From Eonycteris spelaea (Eukaryota; Chordata; Mammalia; Chiroptera; Pteropodidae), in contig PUFA01000021.1 in NCBI GenBank assembly GCA_003508835.1, positions 10,208,501-10,272,500 of the forward strand: a stretch of 64,000 bases of DNA, in the 5' to 3' direction. The notes beneath the pieces were generated by a model. It saw only the letters and a program-made list of their open reading frames with translations, was not told the DNA's origin and did no database searches. Both the position numbers and the translations under genes were made by a program. Positions 21,871-33,189 of this stretch are shown in pieces. Numbering within the stretch: position 1 is the stretch's first letter; each line of letters begins with the position of its first letter.

Positions 21871-24025
21871 CCTATCACAGATGATGCACATTTCTGTATC
21901 TGGGTCCCACTAACCGAAAGGTTAGAAAGATCCATGTCCTGCTCATTGTTTTCTCTAAGCACTAAGTTCGGAGGAGAAATGTAGGCCCTAGTTAAACATT
22001 GCTGAATGAATAAATTATGGAGTAGAAATCCCATTTGAGAAATTCCCTTGTTTGTTAAAATCATCTTTAAAAAAGAAACGACAAAATTGGCGTTACAGAG
22101 AAAATGTTTTCAGAGTGATAGGTGGAGAGGGAATAACCAACCAAGCAGGAGGGAGATAAAGAACAGAGGGATAAGCTGTGCTGTGATAATAAGATGATAG
22201 GGAAGATATAATACTAGAATGTATTAGAATATATTATGACCTGGCATAATAACATAATGGAATGTGAAATCAATTAGTTGATCATTATAAACATTCCTCT
22301 TGTCCATAACACTTTGGACAAATTAAAAACCAAAGTTGGAAATTTTTTATAAGACAGTAGTGTGAACTTATTATAAGACAATTATGCACACTTCATTTAA
22401 ATGTTTCTTAAAGAGTAAAAACATAAGTTGAGAACTTATTATAATATATTATGCATATTATAATATATCATGCATATTTTATTTAAAATTTAAAATTTGT
22501 GACAGGGTCAGTACATATTAAAATAAAATTCAAATATTGTGGTTAGTTTTGTTTGGTAATCATTGAAAAATTTTAAAACACAGGCACATATAACCAGACA
22601 GCATATATTCAGGATTTTGATGGCAGAGTTAGGAAAATCAACTAGTGCATTTAGATTTTGTAACATGAGAATTGAAATCAAAGTGTTTCAGATAGATTGT
22701 CAGCTATAAGAATGAATGAATTCTAAGACTCAAATGAGCTGATGTTTGTACTTATGCTGCTGAAATATAAAGAGGAAGAGGCATATGTTATTTTCATGGT
22801 TAGATAAATCACAGTCAGTGACTTTATATTTTCAAGTACTTCCTCACACAGTAAAGTGTTTCCAACTTTATGGATAAAACATATTAGAATATCCCATAGT
22901 AAAAGGCATTTTCCCCTAAAATTTGAGGTTTAAAATTTTAATTCAATAGATTATATAATCACAAAATTATTCAGAATTCATAACAAACTAACACCATTTT
23001 CCTATTTTGTCATATAAGTTTTAAACTGATTCAAATAAATCCATATTTAAAGTTCAAAGTGGTGAGTATATCAATAAATAGTACAGATAGTCTTTGAGTA
23101 TGGTGATACAGAAATGTCAGACTTCATTTATAGTTCCCTGTATATTGCTTGTTATGTGAGTGGACGTAAATGATGTGTCTGAGTACATGTAACCTCTCTG
23201 CTTTGCTTTCACTTTGACATGTCTCATTTATTTAAGGAAGGGAAACTCTTTAGGCCTTTGCAAAGTTTCCTTTTGGGGAGAGGTCTATGCTCCTGAAATT
23301 ATGGATAAATAATATGCTCTTTTTACTTCAAAATATGCAAAATGCAATGATATATGACCTACTGATCCATTTTCATTAAGAAGTAAATTTTTTTCATTTG
23401 CATTGTCTTTTATGTAATGCTGCCATCTTGTGGCCAGTTGGTGTTTTTTGTATATTTTATGTTATGTTATTTTTTTATTTTATTTTTTTTATTTTATTTA
23501 TTTATTAACTTTATTTTTTTTTATATTCCTGGCCAGTATGCCAGAATGACCCCAAAAGCGTAACATAATATACCCAACATGAACATCATGGAAATACTAC
23601 CAGGAATTACTCTCATAAATACTGCCCTCTTAACTGTTTTTAAGTACTTTACTTGAGAATTTTTTTGATTGATATTAACATCAACCTAGAAAAAAAGAAA
23701 ACACTTTTAAATACTGTCTTCACACAAATATATTTCATGATGTGTATCCTATCATGTGCCTGTATGAAATAAAATCATTCATATTAATAAGTTAAACAAT
23801 TTCATATTTTTAGAATGGACATATAAGGCAAACATAAATTATATCTGGAGCTAAATATATATGGTGTTTGTCATTATCACATTCTCTAGGTTAAAGAAAA
23901 ATTAAAAATTTGGTTAAATTTCATAATTGTCTTTAGTACCTATAATCTAGTTAGGAAATAGTTTAATCATATTTTTTCTTAGGGCATTTTTTAAACTGGT
24001 TGAAATTTTCTTATTTTTATGACAC
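21871..24025. other. AT-rich unassigned block
   Basis: Contains local duplications at 22364-22480 and a T/TTTTA-rich tract at 23465-23523. A YY1-like 'gccatcttg' site sits near 23424, but a single short motif is not evidence of function. No gene is recognised. Confidence 0.45.
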
Positions 24026-24029
24026 TTTG

Positions 24030-24412
24030 TTTTTTAAAGCAGTTTTAGGTTCACAGCAAAACTGAGAGGAAGGTACAGATAGATATTTCCCATAGGCCCT
24101 TGGCCTCCACATATGCACAGCCTCCCACATCATCAGTATCCCCAACTGGAGCGAGATATTTGTCATAATCGATGGACCTACACTGACACATCTGACACAT
24201 CATTATCAAAGTCTAGAGCTTATGTGAGGGTTCTCTCTTGGTGGTGTACATTCCGTGAGTTTCGACAAATGTACAATGATGCATATCCACCATTATATAT
24301 TATATAAAATAGTTCCATTGCCCTGAAAATCATCTGTAATCCCTCTAGTCATCCTCCACCCCAACCATTCTGGCAAACATTGATCTTTTTACAGTCTCCA
24401 TGGTTTTGCCTT
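24030..24412 (-). mobile_element. L1 3' UTR fragment, antisense
   Basis: 'cagttttaggttcacagcaaaactgagagga', 'agatatttcccataggccc', 'cacatatgcacagcctccc', 'gtgtacattccgtgagttt', 'acaaatgtacaatgatgcatatcc' and 'ttctggcaaacattgatctttttac' are the complement of the 3' UTR of old mammalian (L1M-type) L1. A sister copy lies at 28990-29290. Confidence 0.88.
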
Positions 24413-24429
24413 TTTCATTTTTCCTTTAG

Positions 24430-24711
24430 AGTAAAAGCACGATGTTATACACAGCCCACTGCTGATGTGCATAAAGCCTTCACCCATCGCTTCATCCCTG
24501 AGGTAGGGCACAAACTGGATGGGAACTGTGAGCACAGACTTGGCCTCACCAACATACCCGATGACACTCAGAGAAAGATTTTGTCTGACTGACTCTGGAT
24601 TCTGGCTACCCGTGGCCTACTTTCAATCTGTATGGTTGTTCATTCACACCCCGTCCAGTTCAGTGACTGGGGCTTCACATCTTTTTCCTACAATGTAGGA
24701 GCACTTGGTCG
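24430..24711 (+). other. Candidate exon-like block (unproven)
   Basis: A GC-richer unique segment is bounded by an acceptor-like 'tttttcctttag' (AG at 24428-24429) and by a strong donor-like 'G|GTGAGT' at 24711-24717. An open frame ends at about 24592, so it would be a non-coding or 3' UTR exon. No flanking exons are visible. Confidence 0.2.
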
Positions 24712-24779
24712 GTGAGTCAGCTTCAACGTCAGGCAGTTTGCCCTTTGTGGACTCCGGCCTCTTCCTAGATAATTCAATT

Positions 24780-25415
24780 TGTTAGAAGCAGTGAAAATAA
24801 TTTCGTAACACTGTTCAAAATATTTAAAGAGCTTTCTGCTTTTAGTTCAGTTAAACACGCATCTTAAACCCAACAATATATGTTTGAATAAAAATCAACA
24901 TGTAACATAATTATGATGTAATAATTATAGTCAGCACGATGGTCATTGATGGTCATGATTTACTAGGTAGGAATTGCCCTAGTTATCTGTAGTTTTCTGA
25001 GAGCCAATAAAACGAATTAGAAAAAAATTACTAGAGATCTGGTTACAGGTATACTTATCTGTGCATGCACACATATTGGGACTCATTATATTTTTTTTCC
25101 TGAAAAATAAGTAAGAGCACACTTAAAAATAGAAGAGGAATGGGAATATATTAAAAAGTGTTTCACTGTACCTTACTGAGTCAAAATATATATATACTGT
25201 GCTTGAATTAACAACAAACAAAACCCAGATGAATTTATAGACCTGTGTACAGGTTTTAGCGGTTCTTTAATAGAATCACAATAATCCATCATAACACAAT
25301 GAAAATTGTTCTGAAGCAATGTTTTTCCAATTTGTGCTATTCAAGTTTAACTTGAGGAAAGTGTGTAATGTATAAAATGTTTACTCATCCTTGATCAAAA
25401 GGTGTGGGCAGGCAC
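24780..25415. other. Unassigned AT-rich sequence
   Basis: No gene or family is recognised. Confidence 0.45.
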
Positions 25416-25419
25416 TTCT

Positions 25420-25812
25420 GATGCTCACTAATATCTTATTCTCTTGCCTCTGGACAAGATAGCTATTCGCAATTATCTTATGATTAGGCAAGGCCATATA
25501 ACTAGCAATGGCCAATGGGATATAAATAGGTGGCTTGTCACATTTCTGGTCTGAGTCATTTCATCCCAGCATGGGGGCTGTCCATACTTTTTTACTCTAT
25601 TGCATTGATCCAGGATGCCACATATTCCAGATGTTGTAGCTAGGGCATGTTGGGGCCTGAATTCACTTGCATCATTTGTTGAGGCAGAGAGATCTGAAGC
25701 TTTGATGTAAAGAGGCTTTGAATCAGCCCAAAATAAACATTCGTTAGGCTAAGCCCCTAGGATTTGGGGAATATGTTCTTATAATAATGTAGCCTGTTCT
25801 GACTCATATAAG
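25420..25812 (+). mobile_element. MaLR/MLT-like LTR
   Basis: In order: 'ctagcaatggccaatgggat', 'cacatttctggtctgag', then near the 3' end 'caaaataaacattcgtt' (AATAAA polyadenylation signal), 'aggctaagcccctaggatttggggaat' and 'tagcctgttctgactcatata'. This is the arrangement of a mammal-wide LTR family ending '...aataaact...aagccactgagatttgggg...gcctatcctgactgata'. It is a solo copy. Confidence 0.65.
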
Positions 25813-26038
25813 GGAATGAAAAATTCATCTATATGTGCCTATATTGGTTCGTTATTTTCTTAACTATTCTTTACACAATTTGATAAGACCTTACATTAAG
25901 ATAAAATGATCCTATTCTCTTCCCTCCACCCAGAATTTAGTGCAAAGTATGATTTATTAGGGCCTGCCTCCTTAATAGCCAGGTGATTTGCTCATTAAAC
26001 ACAGAATCTATCAGAAAAGAAAACAGACTCTGAAAGAA

Positions 26039-26722
26039 TCAAGAGGCACAAAAGGCACGGACAGCATGAACGACAAGGAGAGAAAGGGAGCTGAAGCCCT
26101 CAGCCGCCCCTCTACTTCCTCGCCTCATTCGGATTGGGCCTGAGATGAGTAGCTTTGAGTCCTGGGATAACTCACAAATTACTTGTTTTTCTCTTTCAGT
26201 AGCTCTCAGTTGTACCTGAAAGAGCTTTTCCCTATCAGGAAGGTGATGGGGATATTTTGATTTTGCGGACACTTCCAGAAGTTCAGGAGAGACCCTATCT
26301 GGCCAAGCCAGGGACTCTGAATATAAAAGTCCACCTACAAGTTCTTGTGTGTAGTATACTATATTGGTGCGCCATCATGGCATACGAGTTAGGTTGAGTA
26401 GAGACTTACTGTAGCTGGCTTTGAAGAGCTGGTGTGGCTCAGCTGCCACACTGAACTGGGCAAATGATCTAACCTCAGAGGATGTTTCCTCACCAGCAAG
26501 CTTGTATGATGTGGTGGCTGGCATGATACCCACAACGCTGGTGTTGCACAACTCTTGCAGGGTGCCTGTTATCTTGGGGTCTATATTAATGGCACCCCTG
26601 GCCCTCATCTCATATAGTAGTAGCACCTTACGAGTTGTGGCCTGTGTAGTTGTGCCATATGGTGGCCCTAAGTGTCTGGCACAAAGAAGGTTCTTGATAT
26701 CGATGCATGCTAGTTTCTTCAT
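26039..26722 (-). pseudogene. Decayed coding frame; candidate filovirus VP35-like endogenous viral element
   Basis: One minus-strand frame is open from a TAA just upstream of 26760 down to 26041. Its only break is an in-frame TGA at 26375-26377, leaving 115 codons after the first ATG (26722) and 111 sense codons beyond the stop. In the second part, spaced residues recall the C-terminal interferon-inhibitory domain of filovirus VP35: SAK at 26269-26261, HLP at 26245-26237, QVICELSQDS at 26185-26156, AEG at 26104-26096 and Arg at 26059. Several short indels would be needed. The frame then stops, so the last part of that domain is not seen. The first half has 'LLLYEMRARGAINIDPK' and matches nothing I can name firmly. 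The block is GC-richer than its AT-rich surroundings. VP35-like elements are known from bat and some other mammal genomes. This assignment is inference from residue spacing. An old retrocopy of a host gene is the alternative. Confidence 0.45.
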
Positions 26723-26902
26723 ATTTTCATAAGATTTTGTTTGAGGGGGCAGGTGCCTGTTAATATTTTATAATTTGGGGAAAACAGATTCTGACCAGAA
26801 TATCTTTGATTCATTCCATGAGATAAAAATGTCATTGGCTCCAGTGTTCTGCTAATGTGTCGATTCTAACATTTTTGTTGTACTCTGAAAAATTTTCAAG
26901 TT

Positions 26903-27125
26903 AATCACAGTAATAGCTAACACATATATAGCACTTACTATACGCCAGGTGCTGCTTTAAAATATCTATGGATAATAATTCAAAAGTTATATAATGTTAT
27001 TATTTCTGCTTGCTAGATTGAGAAAGTGAAGCACATAGAGATGAATTACCTTTACCAGAATCACAGAGCCTGGTGACAGTTTGGGTGGCCCTTTGAATTC
27101 AGGCAGTTTGGCTCCAGAATTCCTC
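26903..27125 (-). repeat. MIR SINE
   Basis: 'gtaatagctaacacatatatagcacttactatacgccaggtgctg', 'attgagaaagtgaagcaca', 'ttacctttaccagaatcacagagcc' and 'gaattcaggcagtttggctccagaattcc' give the complement of MIR over nearly its full length. Confidence 0.9.
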
Positions 27126-28235
27126 TCTCTAAATATAAAGGTTATTCTGTTTCTACTGTAGTTATTTCTCTAACTCTTTTTATCTTCACAATCCTTTCGC
27201 TGATTTGCGGTAACGTTAAAAATTTGGCTCGAAGGAATCAAGTCAGTCGGTAGGTTTCTCCACAATAATAAGCAAGTAATTCTCAACATGCTAACATGTA
27301 TACATGACTCATTAATATGACTAAGAAATGCCCTATGAGATTAAACATGATAATTAAAAACCTTAAACACCTAAAAAGGAACATATTTTCCGGTTCTCAC
27401 ATTTCTTTTCATGTTTCTCTAATTGCTGGTTTATCAATAGAATGTATTTATTGTCTTTGTTTAAATCTGGCTCTGAAATCTAGTCTAATCATATGGAATC
27501 TCCTTCCAATTTGATGTTTGAACTTTTAACGCACAGTGGAACGTATTTACTTACAGAGTTTGCTTTTATGACCTTTAAGAAAACTTCTGTGACTAAAGCA
27601 CACACAGCATGGGAGGAATCACTTACTCATTTATATTCCAGAGGAAAAAAAAAACCAGGAAGCATTGCCAGTGGGATATCCTATCAGAAACCGAGAGGAC
27701 TCAGAGCCATCTCTTTCTCCTAGGATTGGCATTTTCAGATGTGCTTTGTTTTGGTTACATGGGGCTTGAGGAGGAGAGTAGCGAAGGGGCCTCACTGAAG
27801 AAAAGCATCTAGTTTCTTGGGCTCTGGTGGAGCCTTTTGAGGAGAAGGGGATCATGCATGTTCAGAGTTGCATAAGAAATTTCCAAGACCAGAGGCATAA
27901 AAAGTTTATCTTTTGTCCAGATTACAAACCAGCTGCATTCAGTTAGGACAAGACTACTCATGCAGTACAGCTTAGATGTAAGATGTGCTGTGGAACTTGG
28001 AGAATGAGTTGGCTTTCAGGACTACCTGGATATAGCACGCTTGGGGTTGACGGTGAGGTTCACACCGTGATGGCACAATAAAAGGCATGATGGTACCAGG
28101 GAGGGGTTTCCAGGATATCAGACTTCAGCAAGGAGGAATCCGGAAGAGCAGAGGCAAGTGTCGTGGATGTTCGTGGACCAGCCTTTGAGAGATTCTCAGA
28201 TGTGACTAAGGACTGGTGAGGTACGGACTACTATG
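27126..28235. other. Unassigned sequence
   Basis: Mixed composition. Several 65-76-residue frames overlap on both strands around 27317-27855 without motifs. A short inverted repeat (CGGTG...CACCG) lies near 28050. No repeat family is recognised. Confidence 0.4.
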
Positions 28236-28239
28236 GCTA

Positions 28240-28660
28240 ACCCAACACGAAGTCCCCTTTCCTCCTCAGTAGCAGAGCTCTGATGTTTGGAGTCATGTTT
28301 GCAAGAAGGGCGAGATTATATTTCTTGTCCTCTTTGCAAATTGGTATGGCTATGTATTAAATTCTAGATAATAAAATCTAAGCAGATGATTTTCATGTGG
28401 CTTCTGGAAATGCTCATTTCTTTAGAAGGAGGTTTTTCAAATTACTTCTTTTGGCTTGAAAGATGAACTTGATGGCAGGAACTTCAGCAGCCATATTGAA
28501 ACATGAGGTGACCTTGAGAATGGAAATCAAACACTGACTGTGAGTAGACATTCAGGTTTTGGTATCTCTGATAAATATGATCTATCTTTCTTAAGCTGTG
28601 TATCTCTGAGATGCTTCTTTGTGAGTTAATAGACACAATTGTTACTGATTAATTAGCATA
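28240..28660 (+). mobile_element. MaLR/MLT-like LTR fragment
   Basis: 'gatggcaggaacttcagcagcc' and 'catattgaaacatgaggtgaccttgagaatggaa' correspond to the conserved 'gatggctggagctccagcagcc...accatgaggcgaccttgaggatgga' segment of a mammalian LTR-type repeat. The upstream 'ctttgcaaattggtatggctatg' fits the same element. The 3' end is degraded. Confidence 0.6.
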
Positions 28661-28989
28661 AGGAAGATACTTGAATTGTTATTCAACAGTTGGAGGACAA
28701 AGCATCAGATGAATAAAATATCTTGTGTACCCACAGCCTAAGTAAGTATAATAGTGTTTTGACTATGAGCTTTATAAACAATAATTAGTCTGCAAGTCAC
28801 AAAACTGGCTTGGAGGAAAGAGTTATTATTCAAAAACAATTACTGTGAATCTTCTATTAGCAAGTGTAGACAAAGCAGTTTCGTCAAAGAAATGAATAAA
28901 ACTTGATGCCTGGTTCCATGATCGCACTTCTCTATGGAGAAATAATATGTATTTTATGTGATATAAAATGATTAAAAAGTATATATATT

Positions 28990-29292
28990 AGAACAGTTGT
29001 AGGTATACAGCAAAACTGAATGAAAGCAGAGATTTCCCATACACGCCACTTATGCATCCTCTTCCATTATCAACATTCCCCACCAGAGTGGTATGTTTGT
29101 TACAATCAAGGGCTTACACCGAAACATCACAATCACCCAAAGTCTATAATTCACATTAGGGGTCACCCTTGGTATTGTGCGTCCTGTGGCATTTGACAAG
29201 TGTGTAATGGCATGTATCTTCCTTTATAATATCATGCAGAGGACTTGCACTACTGTAAAAATCCTCTGTGCTCCACCTTTTAAAATAATTTT
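28990..29292 (-). mobile_element. L1 3' UTR fragment, antisense
   Basis: 'tgtaggtatacagcaaaactga', 'agatttcccatacacgcc', 'ccattatcaacattccccaccagagtgg', 'caatcacccaaagtctataattcac' and 'ctgtaaaaatcctctgtgctcc' form the complement of the L1M-type 3' UTR. It is the same family as 24030-24412. Confidence 0.9.
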
Positions 29293-29578
29293 AAGAGTGC
29301 CCAGATAAAGAAGTTATTATGGAATGGTTGGAGCTGTCAAGTTTCAAGACATGCTGGCAATCCCATTTATATAAATGTAGAGCATATGATGTGTCCTTGG
29401 CTGTCTTTCTGACAATATCAAGATTAAATTAAAGTATCTGCAAATCCTCGGTTGAACACAAGCCAGGGCACCTTTAAGAATTCATAAAACAGACTGTAGT
29501 ACATTCCGCAGCCTAACTCCAGAATCTCGTTGGTTATTAGGTAGCCAGTTGATTGACGTCTTTGCATTTACTTTCCAG

Positions 29579-29805
29579 ACATGGATTTCGGACTTGCTCC
29601 TAGAGCACATCACACAGTAGAGTGCCCTTTCCAGGAATCCAGGGCTGTCATCACTAAGCCAGTCTCAGCAACGTTCGATTCTTGCAGACTGGTAGAGATG
29701 TTAGCAAGCTATGAAACGATTGTGTCATTCTCAGGCAAAATTTCCAAGCTAATTACTAAACAAGCTATGTGGAAGTACTGGAACACTTGCAAAGAAAAGG
29801 AGTGA
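29579..29805 (+). other. Candidate exon/small ORF (unproven)
   Basis: An acceptor-like pyrimidine tract ending in AG ('tttgcatttactttccag', AG at 29577-29578) is followed after two bases by an ATG. It opens a 74-codon frame ending at the TGA at 29803-29805. The peptide has no recognisable domain. No neighbouring exon is visible, so it may be chance. Confidence 0.15.
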
Positions 29806-30630
29806 TCGTTAGAAACTAACATAAATTCACTAAAAGCATAAGACTCATCAAACTCGATTTCTATCCTGTTAGATAGATAAGGTGGAAATGAAAGACAGAG
29901 CTGTGTGCCATGGGTGGCAGGGCATTTCAAACTTCTCTCTCTATTCAATAGCAAGCACTTGAAAAATTAAGTGGGTGATAGTACTGTCCAGAAAGATCCA
30001 CATGTAAAGGAATGACTCAATGTCTAGAAACCTCATTTCTTTCTGCCTTAGTTGTCAGTTAGGTACATGCACAGATAAGCAATAAACAAATTGTGAACAG
30101 AGAAGTACGGGATATAATGGGAGCACAAACAGAAAATTTTGCACAGATAAGGATGGAATTAACAGCTTACCAGAGTAGTTCTGTAGGCTTCATTACCTGA
30201 GCTCTGAATACACCAATACTTATTCAATGGAGCATTTTCCTGTTATTTATGTATGATTAAACCTGAGCAGAAGACTTAAAACACAATGGCAAAGTCATAA
30301 AAATCAGTTACTTTTTTGGTTGTATGAATATTATGTACCTATACATTTTTCTGAGCCAGGATTTGAATTGCCAGTGGCATTTATAATGTGTTATTCATTC
30401 TCAGTCCCTAATAACCTCTATAATATCAAATTGTAAGGGCCATGATGGGCAGTGCTGATTTTGGATAATTGCATTTGTTTCTATCCCTGCATACTTGAAA
30501 TGAGATTTTATATTTTAAAGAAAGAAGCACAGTTTTGAGTAATGTATGAAATCAAAAGCATGCACATTTCTTATTAAGGATAAAAATATTTAAAACTAAT
30601 CTCAAGAAGCTATTCTTAGTTGAAATTTAT
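29806..30630. other. Unassigned AT-rich sequence
   Basis: No gene or family is recognised. Confidence 0.45.
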
Positions 30631-30639
30631 TACTATTGC

Positions 30640-30745
30640 TCTATAACTTACATTATGATATGTTTATTGTAACTTACACAATGTTACATGTCAATTATAT
30701 CTCAATAAAGCTGGAAAGAAGATATGTTTATTGTAATTTATAGTC
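30640..30745 (+). mobile_element. L1 3' end with internal partial duplication
   Basis: 'acttacacaatgttacatgtcaattatatctcaataaagctgg' is the classic 3' terminus of old L1 elements. The 16-mer GATATGTTTATTGTAA at 30657-30672 recurs at 30721-30736, again followed by 'tcaataaag', so the tail is partly duplicated. Confidence 0.8.
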
Positions 30746-31839
30746 AATAAAGTATTAAAATTCATTTGTTGTTACAATTTTATTTTCTCATTCTGTCTTA
30801 TGTTTAAACCAAAACTTTACCTCTAGTTCATAATAAAAGTTTCTTTTTTCCCTTCTCTTGGGGCCTAAGCTGTTTATTTATTTTTTTGTTTGTTTCATTT
30901 GTAAATGTTGCCTTTCTTTTCCCTGGAAATACAAAAAAGTTTTAAAATGATTGTGTGGATATATATTTTACTTTTTGTTTGGCTAAACTATGTTTTTAAT
31001 TTTTTTTTTTTTTTTTTTTGCTTTCCACTCTCCTCTATGAATATAAGCAAGGCTTTAGAAAAATTTTCCCCAATATACGCTGATTTGTTTATCCTATAGC
31101 ATTTTATATGTTATTTATTATTTCTTATATTTACTTAACTTTGACGGTGTGCAAATTGAAGATGGAAAACGTTAAAAAATTTTTGCTTTGCACAGTTCTT
31201 TGAATTATGCCTTGCACAGAGGATTAATTTAATTGTGCAATTAACAAATCCTTTTATAATTAACATTTTATATTTGAGAAGTTCTTAAGAGCCCATGATT
31301 TTATATGAGGTTTAACAATTCTATTATGATAGGAATAAAATCCATTGTAATATAGAGCTATAACATATCTGAATTAAAACCAAGAAGCAGGTCCTAAAAT
31401 TAGTTTATCAGTAATTAGCATATAATTCAGAGAAATACAAATTTATTTTCCATTATATATCATAATCAATTTTTTTCAATTATCTTTTTAATAAAACCAT
31501 ATTTTTTCCTTAAATTATTTTCCAAGTTTTATTTTATTTTGAAAGGGAGAATATGTGAAAGGAGAAATAGATTTTAACTACTATTAGGGAACATTTTTCA
31601 TGAAATTATCTATTCTGGTGGAGAAGTAGATAGATATAAAATTTATAAAAATTTTATTTAAAGCCTGACTTGAGTAAAAGCTACATCCCTATAATTACTG
31701 AGCACATATTAAATAAATATTTAGTGAAGCCTCAAAACCTGTTTGAATTCTTGCCCTATGTTATGTTTTATTCCCCCTCTCTGTCTAGATTAATGTTTAC
31801 CAAGATAAATCTTGTATTTCTTATAGAATGACAGGTAAG
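30746..31839. other. AT-rich unassigned block
   Basis: Very AT-rich, with a T-run of about 21 at 31000-31019. No gene, promoter or recognised repeat family. Confidence 0.45.
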
Positions 31840-32270
31840 CTGTAACCCTGCTGGAGGTGAAGTTCTTTCTATAATAGGACAATTGGATATTGTACCCTCC
31901 ATCTGCATCCTTGCCCGCCCCTGCTGGGGCCTGTTCATACTGACATTTCGGGATGCGTTCACTGCTCAGTTGACTCCAAAAATAACACCCGCTGCCTGCG
32001 CATGAGGTGTGAGGCTTTGCTTTTTACCAAGAGGCCTGTATTGCCATGGAAACCAGACAGGCAGAAAAGAAAGGGTAAGTGCATGAAATCTCTCAGCGCT
32101 TAGAAACAAAGCGGAAGGCAGACCGTCCTCCTCATCTGCATTCAGCCTGTGAAAACTGAGAGCCACCGTGCCCCTGGACTGCTGGAGGAAAACGTGCTGC
32201 CCACTGGCTTCAGTCCGTGAGAACATCTCTTTCTCACACGTGACATTTTTGAAAGTCTAGAAAGGCAGGA
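31840..32270. promoter_or_regulatory. Candidate regulatory block with RFX X-box-like site
   Basis: A GC-richer unique block stands out from AT-rich flanks. It holds 'attgccatggaaacc' at about 32039-32053 (close to the RFX X-box GTTGCCATGGNAAC), an MEF2/SRF-like 'ccaaaaataac' near 31976, a CACGTG E-box near 32237 and a donor-like 'GGTAAGT' near 32074. Regulatory function is inference. The sites are short and could be chance. Confidence 0.3.
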
Positions 32271-33180
32271 CTTGAAATGCAAGGGCCTGGATTAGTCCTT
32301 CCTTCTGTCACTCTTGGGCGATCTGAACGTCATGGTCCCATGCTGTAAAATGCAAAACACAAATTCCAAATTGCTTATCATTTCAAATGAATGTTCAGGG
32401 TTATATAAATCTTAAAACTGAACAACGTTTTAACTTTCTTAGGAAATACTCTGTTAAAAGAAAGATCTTTGTTTGTGCTAGCTTAATCAAGCAATGGGTA
32501 TTTGTCTAATATCTTCATAAGACTTGTTATCAGCAAGCAAGAATGTCTTCTATTCTGAAACCAAATGACTGTAGATTCGGGGGCAGAAAATTCTGCATGT
32601 TTATACCCTCAGAACTTCCTAAAGGAGTATGAGATTTTGATTTAATTGATATGAAAAATATTACTAAAACTATATGCATGCTGTGAAATGTTAAGTCGGT
32701 TCCATTTGTGTTTAAAAGCTGTTGGATGATGTCTTATAATGACAGAAAAAAATCTGTGACCGTGTTCAGAACTGGTGCTCCTCTCCCCACCTGTCTGACT
32801 CCCACCCACTAGTATCTGCGTCACTTCATCCTGAGGTGAAGAGAGACACTGTTCGCCTGATACGTGGACTCTGGAATCCATCAAAGAGAATGCAGATGTG
32901 GACTGGGGTCATTTAGATGAGGTTGACCTCCGTAACTAGATCTGACATTGTAGTTGAAAGATTAGTTGAAACACTATTAAATGCATTAAATGTGTTTGTG
33001 AGCAAGTATGAACTATTCTTTTTAACATGTGGTGTGAGGCTTTGCTTTGTTTTGTTTTGTTTTGTTCTCATTGTAGACACAACGCAGGGCTATTTTGCCA
33101 CTACAGAATTTAGATGTTATAGCCATGTTGAGTTAATGAAGCGAGAAGGCCATCAGAAAGAAGTGGCTTTGTAAGCAACT
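32271..33180. other. Unassigned sequence
   Basis: A short (GTTTT)n run lies at 33046-33066. A faint MIR-like 'cttgggcgatctgaacgtcat...ctgtaaaatgc' lies near 32313-32350. Nothing else is recognised. Confidence 0.4.
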
Positions 33181-33189
33181 GCAAATCTA

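Noticed and set aside
23415..23440. CTCF/YY1-like site 'ctgccatcttgtggcc'
   Set aside because: A single short motif in AT-rich DNA. The CTCF core is incomplete and chance occurrence is likely.
26421..26732. 103-codon plus-strand ORF with hydrophobic character
   Set aside because: It is the opposite strand of the VP35-like candidate frame, which is longer and carries the recognisable residues.
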